Assembly: GCA_964501535.1 (NCBI GenBank)
Contig: CAZCSV010000012.1
Span: 1 to 28,526, forward strand
Origin: FEN-1279 sp964501535
GTDB taxonomy: Bacteria > Bacteroidota > Ignavibacteria > Tepidaquicellales > Tepidaquicellaceae
DNA length: 28,526 nucleotides
Direction: 5' to 3'
Shown here: positions 1 through 7,815 of the stretch, one piece after another
Numbering within the stretch: position 1 is the stretch's first letter
Layout: each line of letters begins with the position of its first letter
The notes under the pieces: model-generated
The model's input: the letters and a program-made list of their open reading frames with translations, nothing else
The model's database searches: none
Told to the model about the DNA's origin: nothing
Made by a program: the position numbers and the translations under genes

Positions 1-12
1 TTATTTTATTTA

Positions 13-55
13 GCGGAATCGACGAGACTCGAACTCGCGACCTCCTGAGTGACAG
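13..55 (-). repeat. tRNA-Asp(GUC) 3' part, left copy (att-like, inverted)
   Basis: Read on the minus strand, this is the 3' part of a tRNA-Asp gene: anticodon loop CTGTCAC with anticodon GTC, 3' anticodon stem TCAGG, variable AGGTC, T stem GCGAG, loop TTCGAGT, T stem CTCGT, acceptor strand CGATTCC and discriminator G. The layout matches the bacterial tRNA-Asp family position for position. The bases before the loop (AAACT) do not pair with TCAGG and no D arm or 5' acceptor strand is present, so this is a fragment. It is identical over 43 bases to the copy at 7816-7858 but in opposite orientation. The most likely meaning is an attachment-site copy left by tyrosine-recombinase integration into tRNA-Asp; no recombinase is visible. 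Confidence 0.82.
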
Positions 56-71
56 AGTTTAATAAGAAAAA

Positions 72-386
72 CTAAGGAGCAATCCAATCAAAATCAATAA
101 GATGATCCAAATTATCAGTCAATGTGTTATCAGGATTTGATCTTAAATACTTCCCATTGCTACCATTGACAACTTCTACGTTTTCACCAATTTTCCATTC
201 TGCACGTTGATAATTCCATATCCAAGTTACTGCAGTATTGCCAGATATCTCCAGCAATCTTATTGCTTCGGGTTTAGATGTTTTATTAGCCCTTGATGTG
301 AATTTTTCACCAACAGTGTGGAAGGCATAGTGGGTAATAACATTGTTTGAATTTTTCCAAACACCAGATATTCTATATTTTGCCAT
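72..386 (-). CDS. Small DUF3892-like protein
   Basis: A 104-aa soluble protein with no signal peptide or membrane segment. It is rich in aromatic residues: the N-terminus has YRISGVW followed by ITHYAFH, and further on come TWIWNY, KYLRS and a DW near the C-terminus. This pattern resembles the small DUF3892 family, for which no function is established; the family call is from memory of its style and is tentative. It lies 100 bp downstream of the DUF2779 gene on the same strand and only 16 bp from the tRNA-Asp fragment, so it is the last gene of the leftward arm. It could be a passenger, or an accessory to the nuclease. Its stop codon is intact, so it is not visibly truncated by the junction. 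Confidence 0.6.
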   Translation of the reverse strand: MAKYRISGVWKNSNNVITHYAFHTVGEKFTSRANKTSKPEAIRLLEISGNTAVTWIWNYQRAEWKIGENVEVVNGSNGKYLRSNPDNTLTDNLDHLIDFDWIAP

Positions 387-486
387 ATTAAAATTAGTTA
401 TTCAATTAATTCTTATATATTTATTTAGTAAATTTGTACTATTATTTTGTAATTTTATTATTTCGCTATAATTAAAAATAAATAAT

Positions 487-2301
487 TTAATTATTAATAT
501 TTAATATATTTTCCCAATGTTTCCAAACTAAAACCATAGCAGCAGTATCAAGCTCGCAGTATTGTAACAAAAGTTTTTTCCAATTATCTTTAACGGTAGA
601 ATCATTTTTGTTAACCCCATATAGCATTTCTTGGTAAGCCATCATTGCACCCGTACCTTCATTTACTACTTCGGCTTGTTCTACGATGTCAATCTTAGGT
701 AATGTTTGATAAGGTTCAAGAATATTGTTATTGATTATTTGAAAATATTTTTTACTAAAACTAAATTTATGTAATTTATCGTTAGATTGCCAAACCGCCG
801 GTAATACTACTTTAATTGAAGTTCTACCTTTCATTAATGGATGGAAATAATGCTTCAAAGTTACGTCGTTCAAATCAATAATTCTCGATATTGTATTTTC
901 CTTAGTCTTAATTAATTTTTCTAACCATATTTTTAAATTATCGTTTTTGTAATTATATTTATACATTTGATCTTTAATTTCCTTTAAAGTAGTGTTTTCA
1001 TAGCTGGCCCAAGTTAATACTGTACCATCTTCTTTAATACAGTTTTTTAATGTTTCGGCAAATTCGAAGTTTGGAAAGATATCATTAATGTTTATCCATT
1101 CATAATGAGTGGGCTCTTGACCTTGCTTTTCTATTTTGTGGCAACTCCATTGAAAAGCTATTTTTTCATAAGGTCTCATGCCTTTGTGATACGGAACAGA
1201 AAGCAATGAAGCTTCAAAATCAATGAAATAAAGAGGATATTTAACGGATCGAATAATAGAAGGAAGTTCTTCTGAATACCACTCAGTGTTTTCTTTAGTG
1301 TATTTCAACTGAATAGATTGTCTAACTCCACGCTCACCTTTTAAAGCTTCTTCTGGAATATCATATAAGCTAACTTTTTCTTGAGATATCAACTTATTAA
1401 CTAAAGGTTCTTTTGTACCGCCGATTGTACCCATATAGTATAAATCAAATATATGAGGTTCAACATCAGCTAATTTACCCCAACATTCTTTAAATCCGTT
1501 GCGTGTTTTTGATTCGTTATCTTGAAATTCGCATTCTCTACAAGATTTACTAAGAAGAGTTTTATATTTAATAATTTCCTTTTGTGAAATTAGGTCTATA
1601 ATAAAGTTATTCACAGAAGATTCAATTTCTGTTTGTATAGCAATAACTATTTCTGTTACATCGACTTCAGTTAAAAAATTAGATTTCCTTAAAGCTTTAA
1701 TATCACCTGAAAATTCAACATTATAGAATTTTCCGGAATTGTCTTTCCGAAGATTAAAGAACGTGGGTAAATTATCTATTTCGATTGTCTTGTTTTTATC
1801 AGGCATCATTAATGAAGCTAATATAGTAGTGTTTGGAAAAATCTTTTTTAAAACATAATACTGAAAAGCAACATCGAATAATTTTTCTTTGTATCTAGTA
1901 AAAAATGGTTTCGTTCCCGGAGTGTATTTATTTATATCAAAAGATGTAGATTTAACTTCAATAATCTTTAAAACATCATTTTTCTTCTCAAGAACATCTA
2001 CTCTTACTAATAAATTATCTTTGGAAAAAGTTGCTTCATAAAGAACAGCATCTTTGTTTTTCTGCAATAATTTCAAAGTTGATGTACATGCTTTCTCAAT
2101 ATTTCCATCAAATTCGATTGCAACACCATCAAATAAAAGTTGAGCTATTTTTCCAATCATATATCCTCCATCCCTAAGCAAATCCATATATTCATCAGAA
2201 ATAGTGGGATAATGCTTCTTTTTATAATAAAGTTTTGTTCGACAATTTAAAGCTAGAATAAAATCGCTTTTTGATAAATAAATCGGAATTTTGTCGCTCA
2301 T
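487..2301 (-). CDS. DUF2779 protein: Cas4-like nuclease plus DEDD exonuclease-like domain
   Basis: A 604-aa cytoplasmic protein. The N-terminal part has a PD-(D/E)XK nuclease core: Glu89, Asp102 in LLVRVD, and Glu115-Val-Lys117 in IIEVKS. Cys20 together with a later CRECEF and ECWG gives four cysteines placed as in Cas4/AddB-type iron-sulfur nucleases. The C-terminal part (about residue 355 on) has FIDFEA, a typical DxE exonuclease motif I, then TWASYENT, and CELDTAAM near residue 590, fitting an RNase H-fold DEDD exonuclease. This architecture is that of DUF2779 proteins; their biochemical role is not established to my knowledge. The start lies 10 bp from the stop of the WYL regulator, so the two are probably co-transcribed. 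Inference: a DNA-directed defence nuclease or an accessory of the island, expressed under its regulator. The domain reading is fairly secure; the role is not. Confidence 0.75.
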   Translation of the reverse strand: MSDKIPIYLSKSDFILALNCRTKLYYKKKHYPTISDEYMDLLRDGGYMIGKIAQLLFDGVAIEFDGNIEKACTSTLKLLQKNKDAVLYEATFSKDNLLVRVDVLEKKNDVLKIIEVKSTSFDINKYTPGTKPFFTRYKEKLFDVAFQYYVLKKIFPNTTILASLMMPDKNKTIEIDNLPTFFNLRKDNSGKFYNVEFSGDIKALRKSNFLTEVDVTEIVIAIQTEIESSVNNFIIDLISQKEIIKYKTLLSKSCRECEFQDNESKTRNGFKECWGKLADVEPHIFDLYYMGTIGGTKEPLVNKLISQEKVSLYDIPEEALKGERGVRQSIQLKYTKENTEWYSEELPSIIRSVKYPLYFIDFEASLLSVPYHKGMRPYEKIAFQWSCHKIEKQGQEPTHYEWININDIFPNFEFAETLKNCIKEDGTVLTWASYENTTLKEIKDQMYKYNYKNDNLKIWLEKLIKTKENTISRIIDLNDVTLKHYFHPLMKGRTSIKVVLPAVWQSNDKLHKFSFSKKYFQIINNNILEPYQTLPKIDIVEQAEVVNEGTGAMMAYQEMLYGVNKNDSTVKDNWKKLLLQYCELDTAAMVLVWKHWENILNINN

Positions 2302-2311
2302 ATTAAATTTT

Positions 2312-3163
2312 TTATTTTTTATTTTTTTTGTTTTCGTGATTATTTATTAAATCCTTGGCTCTACTAAGAACTGCTTCCTTTAATTCACGGGGACCAATAA
2401 TAACAACTTCTTTACCCCATCCCATAACCCAACTTATGAATTCATAAGAAAGTTTGACGGGTATATTTACAACAACTGAATCTGTATCTTCAATAATTTC
2501 GGAATTGTCAACGAGAATTCTCTCTTCAAAATATTTCTTCCATTTTTTATTAAATTTTAATTGTGCTAATATTTCTTGTCCACCAGAAAATACTCCCCAA
2601 GAATTTCTATAAATATCGTGGATATCAGGAATTTTACCTGTATATTTTTGAGATAGTAAAGTTGCAGATCTTATCCCCTCAATCCTAAAAAATTTAACTT
2701 TATCATTTTCTAAAGCAACAATTAGGAAAGTCTTATTTGTAGAATTTAAATATATAGGAGCAATGGTTCTACTTACAGGTTCATCAAATTCATTATTCAA
2801 ATACCTGATTTCTAAAAGTTTTTTTTCGTTAATTGCTTTTAAAATATTTACAAAAAGGCTAATTGTTTTATTTTTAAATACTTTTTTAATTAAACTTAAA
2901 TTTCTTATATCATTTTTAGAGTTTAAAGAAATATATAATGAAAGAAGAGAGTTTAAATGTTTCAATTTAACATCAATAGAAAGATGTCTTTTTCTAGATG
3001 AGATAAACACACTCATTCTGTTTAAGTTACTTATATCTCTTCGAATAGTTGATGGACTTATTTTAAATCTTAGAGATAGATCATATTCGGAATATTTATT
3101 GGGAAATTCATATACTATTGCAGCTATCTCAACTTGCCTTTTAAATTCTTTTAATTGATCCAT
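2312..3163 (-). CDS. capW: WYL-domain transcription regulator (CapW-like)
   Basis: A 283-aa protein from the ATG at 3163; a TTG three codons upstream is less likely. Residues about 8-60 form a winged helix-turn-helix of the DeoR type, with STIRRDISNL as recognition-helix region. Residues about 110-190 form a WYL domain (LLEIRYLN, SRTIAPIYL, TFLIVALENDKVKFFRIEGI), and the rest is a WCX-like C-terminal domain. This matches the length and order of CapW/BrxR regulators, which repress CBASS or BREX operons and are released by ligand binding to the WYL domain. Position supports the call: it is divergent from capV across 391 bp. It also leads an operon with the DUF2779 gene (10-bp gap), so it probably controls both arms. 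No Shine-Dalgarno is obvious. The WYL family is secure; the CapW assignment is by context. Confidence 0.78.
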   Translation of the reverse strand: MDQLKEFKRQVEIAAIVYEFPNKYSEYDLSLRFKISPSTIRRDISNLNRMSVFISSRKRHLSIDVKLKHLNSLLSLYISLNSKNDIRNLSLIKKVFKNKTISLFVNILKAINEKKLLEIRYLNNEFDEPVSRTIAPIYLNSTNKTFLIVALENDKVKFFRIEGIRSATLLSQKYTGKIPDIHDIYRNSWGVFSGGQEILAQLKFNKKWKKYFEERILVDNSEIIEDTDSVVVNIPVKLSYEFISWVMGWGKEVVIIGPRELKEAVLSRAKDLINNHENKKNKK

Positions 3164-3554
3164 TATTATCAAAATAGTTTATAGAAAAGGCACTTTACCC
3201 CAACAACATCAATAGGGAAAGTTTTATAATATGCGTAATATAAGCAAAAAAATAAAAAACAAAAACGTTTTTTTTTAATAAATTGTCATAAAATGAGAAT
3301 TTTTGTTGATTAATATTATTTATCTTTGTATTAGTAATATTATGAAAAGTTCTTTTTAAATGTTTTATAGAGCTAGAAAGATTATGGTTAAGAAAAGATT
3401 CTTATTGTAAAAATATAAATGTATCAAATAATTGATTTTTACAGTTGATAATTAAAATTAAAAACCATAATTTTATAAGGTTATTAAATATTAAAAGTAT
3501 GGATGGTTTTAAAATAAATAATTCTTTATAATTTTTACAAAAAAGATAAAAAAA
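3164..3554. promoter_or_regulatory. Divergent control region between capW-like gene and capV
   Basis: This 391-bp gene-free stretch must hold the promoters of both island arms. It contains a Bacteroidota-type promoter on the plus strand (3303-3328). Two copies of the palindromic octamer TAATATTA (3311-3318 and 3335-3342), 24 bp apart, flank the -7 box. A symmetrical AAAAACGTTTTT lies at 3261-3272, and a long inverted repeat (AAAAACCAT 3460-3468 with ATGGTTTT 3503-3510) lies in the capV leader. Any of these could be operator sites for the WYL regulator, but the region is so A+T-rich that chance palindromes are expected. Confidence 0.5.
3303..3328 (+). promoter_or_regulatory. Candidate Bacteroidota-type promoter for the CBASS operon
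   Basis: A TTG at 3303-3305 stands 15 bp before TATCTTTG (3321-3328), an exact match to the TAnnTTTG -7 box used by Bacteroidota sigma factors. The spacer is slightly short of the usual range. Transcription from here would give a leader of roughly 220 bases before capV. Confidence 0.45.
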
Positions 3555-4550
3555 ATGGAAAAGCTATTTAAAGTACTTTGTATAGACGGAGGAGGAATTC
3601 GTGGAATTTATTCTTCAACAATACTCGAAGATTTTGAAGAAAAGTTTAAATGTAGAATAGCTGATTATTTTGATTTGATTTGCGGAACTTCTACTGGTGG
3701 ATTAATTGCTTTGGCTCTCTCGCTTAATATACCAGCAAAAGAAATAACAAAATTTTACGAAAAACACGGAAATAAGATTTTTCCAAATTATCCTAAAATT
3801 AAAGCATTAATCAAACAATGTATTTGGAAGGGAAAATATGACAACAGAGAATTAAAAAACGCCCTTGACAGTATTTTTGGAAAACATATACTTGGTGATT
3901 CTAATTGTTTGTTGTGTATTCCAGCGTATTCCATTACTGATGCAAGACCATATATATTTAAATTTGATCATAAAGAAGGTGGATTGGGAAGGGATAACAC
4001 TACAGAGTATGTTAAAGTCGCATTAGCAACTTGTGCTGCTCCAACTTACTTTCCACTCATAGAAATTGGAGGAAGCCATAACAATAAACAGTTTATAGAT
4101 GGTGGAGTTTATGCAAATAATCCGACTTTTGTGGGTTATACCGAAGCTCTAGATTATTTTGTAGGAAAAAATAAAGAATTTGATAGTCTAGCAATATTAT
4201 CAATTGCCTCATTGGAGATTCCTTCAGGAAAACCAACAGGTCTTAAAGCCAAAAGAGCATTATTAGATTGGAAAAAAGATTTAGTTAATCCTTTTATGGT
4301 AGGTCAATCATTCGTTACTGATTTTTCAATGAAAAAATTAAGTGAAAAAGCTTCATTTAATTTTAAATACGTAAGAATTAAAAGTACAACAATTTCGGCG
4401 GATCAATGCCATTTAACCACTTTAGATAATGCAAGTAAAAAAGCTGTTGATTTTATGAAAGGTCAAGGACATGATCAGGGTTTAATATATTCAAAACTTG
4501 AAGAAATAAAAGATTTTTTTAAAGAAACCAAAATTTATAAAATTAAATAA
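3555..4550 (+). CDS. capV: CBASS effector: patatin-like phospholipase CapV
   Basis: A 331-aa patatin-family lipase. The oxyanion-hole motif DGGGIRG is at residues 11-17, the nucleophile elbow GTSTG at 44-48 with Ser46 as nucleophile, and the catalytic Asp182 in FIDGGVYANNP. All three elements of the Ser-Asp dyad fold are intact. In type II CBASS the cyclic dinucleotide made by the neighbouring CD-NTase binds CapV and turns on its phospholipase activity, which breaks down the inner membrane and stops phage spread. It has no signal peptide, as expected for a cytoplasmic enzyme acting on the inner leaflet. It is the first gene of a four-gene operon, 8 bp from the next start. Order and neighbours make CapV far more likely than a housekeeping patatin. 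The activating nucleotide (3'3'-cGAMP in the V. cholerae system) cannot be read from sequence. Confidence 0.93.
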   Translation: MEKLFKVLCIDGGGIRGIYSSTILEDFEEKFKCRIADYFDLICGTSTGGLIALALSLNIPAKEITKFYEKHGNKIFPNYPKIKALIKQCIWKGKYDNRELKNALDSIFGKHILGDSNCLLCIPAYSITDARPYIFKFDHKEGGLGRDNTTEYVKVALATCAAPTYFPLIEIGGSHNNKQFIDGGVYANNPTFVGYTEALDYFVGKNKEFDSLAILSIASLEIPSGKPTGLKAKRALLDWKKDLVNPFMVGQSFVTDFSMKKLSEKASFNFKYVRIKSTTISADQCHLTTLDNASKKAVDFMKGQGHDQGLIYSKLEEIKDFFKETKIYKIK

Positions 4551-4558
4551 AAAATAAA

Positions 4559-5509
4559 ATGGCGAACACACATAACATTTTTATTGAGTTCAATAAAAAA
4601 ATAAGACTATCGAAGGACAAAAGAGATAGCTTAAAAATATCACGTAAAAAATTGCGTGAAAAGATAGTAAAAGATTTTTCTTCTGATGCAAATTACAATC
4701 CTGTATTTTATGGACAAGGTTCATTTACATTAGATACAATTGTTAATCCAATCAAAACTGGCGATTATGATATCGACGATGGAGTCTATTTTGAAGTCAA
4801 AAATATACCAGAAGAAACTACAACAACATTTCATAAATGGATTTATGATGCAGTTTTCGGTTATACAGACAATATTAGCGATAAAAATCCATGTGTAAGA
4901 GTAATTTTTTCTGACGGACATCATGTAGATTTAACAATTTATTATCGGATAGGAATTAACCATCCTAATTTAGCACATAAAAGGGATGGCTGGATTCCGA
5001 GTGATCCTGAAGAATTCATAAATTGGTTCCTTAGTAAATTGGATTCCAAAAAACAGTTAAGAAGGATTGTTAGATACTTAAAAGCATGGAGTGCTTATAA
5101 AAATCTTAGTGGTGTTTCTGGTTTAGTGTTGACAATTTTAGGTGCCGAAACATATGTTAACGAAACTAATTATGAAGAAAGGGATGATATAGTTTTATTA
5201 AATACTTTAAAAAGTATACAGAACAAGTTGAAATTAAGTTTTTCTTGTTTACGTCCTACGACCCCTTTATATGAAAATTTATTAAAAGATTGTAGTGAAA
5301 CTGATAAAAATAACTTTCTAAACGCTCTTGATAGTTTTATAAATTCCGGTGAACAGGCAATAGCTCACAAGAATCAAAAAGATGCTTGTGAAAAATGGGA
5401 AAAACATTTTGGTGATAGGTTTCCTACATCAATGGCTGAAGATGAACTTGATGAAGCAAAAAAATTCAGTGGACCTGCAATAATAAATAGTGATGGAAGA
5501 AGCGCATAA
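4559..5509 (+). CDS. CBASS CD-NTase (DncV-like cyclic nucleotide synthase)
   Basis: A 316-aa nucleotidyltransferase. The polymerase-beta fold signature is present: GQGSF at 52-56 (the GS motif), then Asp71-Ile-Asp73-Asp74-Gly in DYDIDDGVYF, and the third metal ligand Asp124 in HHVDLTIYY. These residues bind two magnesium ions and join nucleotides into a cyclic second messenger. The DIDDG form and the CapV neighbour point to a DncV-like, clade A enzyme, so cGAMP is a likely product, by inference. The protein ends in Gly-Arg-Ser-Ala; Cap2 enzymes join the CD-NTase C-terminal residue to target molecules, and a small final residue fits that. The gene overlaps the cap2 start by 17 bp. A bacterial poly(A)-polymerase-like nucleotidyltransferase is the alternative, but cap2 and cap3 rule strongly for CBASS. 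Confidence 0.92.
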   Translation: MANTHNIFIEFNKKIRLSKDKRDSLKISRKKLREKIVKDFSSDANYNPVFYGQGSFTLDTIVNPIKTGDYDIDDGVYFEVKNIPEETTTTFHKWIYDAVFGYTDNISDKNPCVRVIFSDGHHVDLTIYYRIGINHPNLAHKRDGWIPSDPEEFINWFLSKLDSKKQLRRIVRYLKAWSAYKNLSGVSGLVLTILGAETYVNETNYEERDDIVLLNTLKSIQNKLKLSFSCLRPTTPLYENLLKDCSETDKNNFLNALDSFINSGEQAIAHKNQKDACEKWEKHFGDRFPTSMAEDELDEAKKFSGPAIINSDGRSA

Positions 5510-7217
5510 TGTTAGAACATTCGTAAACGATAGTATAGAAAAAGCTATCGATGATATTTCAAAAATATATAAGGTTGAAGAAAAAGAAAAAAATCTTATA
5601 TACTATGTTAATGTAGACATTAAAATTAACAAGAGATTTCAGGAATTCAAATTTATTATTTATTTCAAAGATTTTCCTTTATCTATTCCAAAAATTTATA
5701 TCGTTCCAGGGGATTTATATAGATTAAAAGGTATACCGCACATAAGTCCTAATGGTTTTGTTTGTACTTATGATCAAACTGTAATAACAATTATGGAGAG
5801 ACCAATAGAAATTTTAGAACTATGCATTAAAAAGGCAAAAAAAATAATAAAAGATGGTATAGAGAAAAAAAATAAAAAAGATTTTGAAGATGAGTTTATA
5901 GCTTATTGGGAAGGAGAGAATTATGAGATTATTCCAACGATTTCAACAATAGATTATACTGTAGAAAACATTTATAATCCAAAATTTTATTATTTAAAAA
6001 AACCATATAGCAATTTCAAGGGTTTATTAGTATATGGTGAAGAAAATAGTCGTTTGATTGATGCATATGTTAGAAAAAACTTCGATCCAGTTGAATGTTC
6101 CATTTTCTATGTTGGTGAACTTCCATCTTCGGAATGCCTTATGGTTAATACCAATCTTGAAAGCTTAGAGTTTATAAAAAAATATAAAAAAGATTTAAAG
6201 GATGAACTTGAAAAATATATTAATTCTTGCAATATTCCTATTATATTATTTAAAAAGAAAATTAAAAACAATAATTTTTATTTGGGTTGGATTTATACAA
6301 CCTTAATAAACAGAAAACGAAATGATCCAGAATATATAGGTAATTATGAAATTCTCACATCTAAGTTTTATAAGGGGTTTAGTAAAGTTGAAAGATTAAA
6401 GATAGAAGTATTTACAAAAGAAAGAATTTATAGGAGGAGTGCAGGATTGTCTTCTAAAGAAATTAATAAAATCAATATCGGTTTAGTAGGTTTAGGAAGC
6501 ATTGGTTCAAACCTTATTCCTTTTATAAAACCATTAAACATAAATAAAATATTATTAGTAGACAAGGATTTACTTTCAATCGAAAATATAGGTCGCCATT
6601 TTTTAGGAATGAACTATGTTGGAGTAAATAAAGCTAAAGCAATCAAAGATTATTTGGAAAAAATAAATCCATACTATAATATACTAATTAAAGAAAAATC
6701 TTTAGCCGATGTAATTACAAATAATCCACATAGTCTTAATATAAGTGATGTAATCATTATTAGCATTGGTGATACCAATTCGGAAATTTTTGCGGATATG
6801 GCTTTGAAATCAAAGATTTTAAAAAAACCACTTCTATTTATATGGGTTGAACCTTATTTAGCTGGTGGTCATTGTGTTTACGTGATTCCAGAAAGTAAAA
6901 CGAATCTAAAAGATTTATTTGAGGAAAATTATTTTACGAACAATATAATAAGTAAGGAAGATTATAGAAAGAATTTATTCAACGAAAGAGAAGCTGGTTG
7001 TCAAACAACATTCACTCCATATTCACTAACAAATATTATGTCCTTTCTTTCATCAATATATCCAAAAATATTAGACATTATAAACGGGAAAATCAACAAA
7101 GGAGTTATTTATACGTGGATTGGGGACACAAAATTTTTGAAGGACACTGGAATCAGGCTTTCTAAAATTGGTTTGGAAAATTCAACAGGGAAAATTATTG
7201 AAAAATATTTTATATGA
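5493..7217 (+). CDS. cap2: CBASS Cap2: E2-E1 fusion ubiquitin-like ligase
   Basis: A 574-aa protein from the ATG at 5493 (a GTG lies one codon upstream). The N-terminal E2-like domain spans about residues 5-150 and has the catalytic Cys91 in PNGFVCTYD. A linker region follows. The C-terminal E1-like adenylation domain begins near residue 325 with the ATP-binding VGLGSIGSN, then LLVDKD, the IENIGRH arginine, and the catalytic Cys503 in REAGCQTT. Cap2 adenylates the C-terminus of the CD-NTase, passes it through the E1 and E2 cysteines, and conjugates it to targets, priming the CD-NTase for signalling. Both cysteines are present, so the full two-step transfer is possible; this is the complete rather than the short E2-only form of type II CBASS. 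Overlap with the CD-NTase gene (17 bp) and cap3 (4 bp, ATGA) indicates translational coupling. Confidence 0.93.
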   Translation: MEEAHNVRTFVNDSIEKAIDDISKIYKVEEKEKNLIYYVNVDIKINKRFQEFKFIIYFKDFPLSIPKIYIVPGDLYRLKGIPHISPNGFVCTYDQTVITIMERPIEILELCIKKAKKIIKDGIEKKNKKDFEDEFIAYWEGENYEIIPTISTIDYTVENIYNPKFYYLKKPYSNFKGLLVYGEENSRLIDAYVRKNFDPVECSIFYVGELPSSECLMVNTNLESLEFIKKYKKDLKDELEKYINSCNIPIILFKKKIKNNNFYLGWIYTTLINRKRNDPEYIGNYEILTSKFYKGFSKVERLKIEVFTKERIYRRSAGLSSKEINKINIGLVGLGSIGSNLIPFIKPLNINKILLVDKDLLSIENIGRHFLGMNYVGVNKAKAIKDYLEKINPYYNILIKEKSLADVITNNPHSLNISDVIIISIGDTNSEIFADMALKSKILKKPLLFIWVEPYLAGGHCVYVIPESKTNLKDLFEENYFTNNIISKEDYRKNLFNEREAGCQTTFTPYSLTNIMSFLSSIYPKILDIINGKINKGVIYTWIGDTKFLKDTGIRLSKIGLENSTGKIIEKYFI

Positions 7218-7675
7218 AGCTTATTATTAATGGTAAAGAATTAGTGTTAATTGAAAGAGTAAAGAAAATCTTTAATTATTTCAGACAGGACACAAAGGAT
7301 AAAAATGAATCAGGCGGAATTCTTTTGGGTCAAATCAATAAAGATAGCATTTTGATTACAAGAGCCTCTATTCCTAGTAAAAAAGATAAATCTGATAGAT
7401 ATAATTTTGTAAGAGATAAAACTATGTCACAACTTATTATTGATTATGAATTTGCAAATAGTGATGGTAGAACATTGTATCTTGGGGAATGGCACACACA
7501 TCCAGCTAATATAGCTAGTCCATCTGGGATTGATTCTTCAATGATTCACGAACAATTTACAAAAAACAAAATACATACAGATTTTTTATTATTAGTAATA
7601 CTGGGATTAAAAAGTGATTACATTGCCACTTATAATGGTAAAAAGCTAAAAAAAATATCTGGTCAAAAGTTATAA
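7214..7675 (+). CDS. cap3: CBASS Cap3: JAMM/MPN metalloprotease
   Basis: A 153-aa JAB/MPN-fold protease. The zinc site is complete: Glu32 in NESGGILLG, then His94 and His96 in EWHTHP, with Ser104 and Asp107 in SPSGID, matching the JAMM signature E...HxHPx6SxxD. Cap3 cleaves the bond made by Cap2 and so reverses CD-NTase conjugation. The start codon overlaps the cap2 stop by four bases (ATGA), and this is the last gene of the CBASS operon. It has the usual short length of Cap3. No terminator hairpin is evident right after the stop. Confidence 0.93.
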   Translation: MKLIINGKELVLIERVKKIFNYFRQDTKDKNESGGILLGQINKDSILITRASIPSKKDKSDRYNFVRDKTMSQLIIDYEFANSDGRTLYLGEWHTHPANIASPSGIDSSMIHEQFTKNKIHTDFLLLVILGLKSDYIATYNGKKLKKISGQKL

Positions 7676-7723
7676 AAAATTATTAATTTTCTGCTACGAT
7701 TTGGCTACAAAAAATATCACTTA

Positions 7724-7811
7724 TTATAGAAAATAGAGGAAATAATCTCTTTTATAGAATCTCTAACTTATAGAAATTTAATATAGTTACTAATTCCTAT
7801 ATTTTATAGAA
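7724..7811 (+). repeat. Four TTATAGAA repeats next to the right tRNA fragment
   Basis: The octamer TTATAGAA occurs at 7724, 7752, 7768 and 7804, all on the plus strand within 90 bases, ending 4 bases before the tRNA-Asp fragment. Clustered direct repeats inside an element next to its attachment core are typical of recombinase arm-type or excisionase sites. One further copy occurs at 3180 upstream of capW. The A+T-rich composition makes some chance occurrence possible. Confidence 0.4.
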
Positions 7812-7815
7812 ATCA

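Noticed and set aside
13..55. Complete tRNA gene at the left end (or at 7816-7858)
   Set aside because: Both places have only the 3' part from the anticodon loop on. The preceding bases cannot form the anticodon stem, and no D arm or 5' acceptor strand is present.
2763..3158. Plus-strand frame of 131 codons
   Set aside because: It is the antisense shadow of the WYL regulator, whose minus-strand frame has a clear HTH and WYL domain.
3343..3360. Five-codon leader peptide (ATG ... TAA) upstream of capV
   Set aside because: Too short and without ribosome site; expected by chance in this composition.
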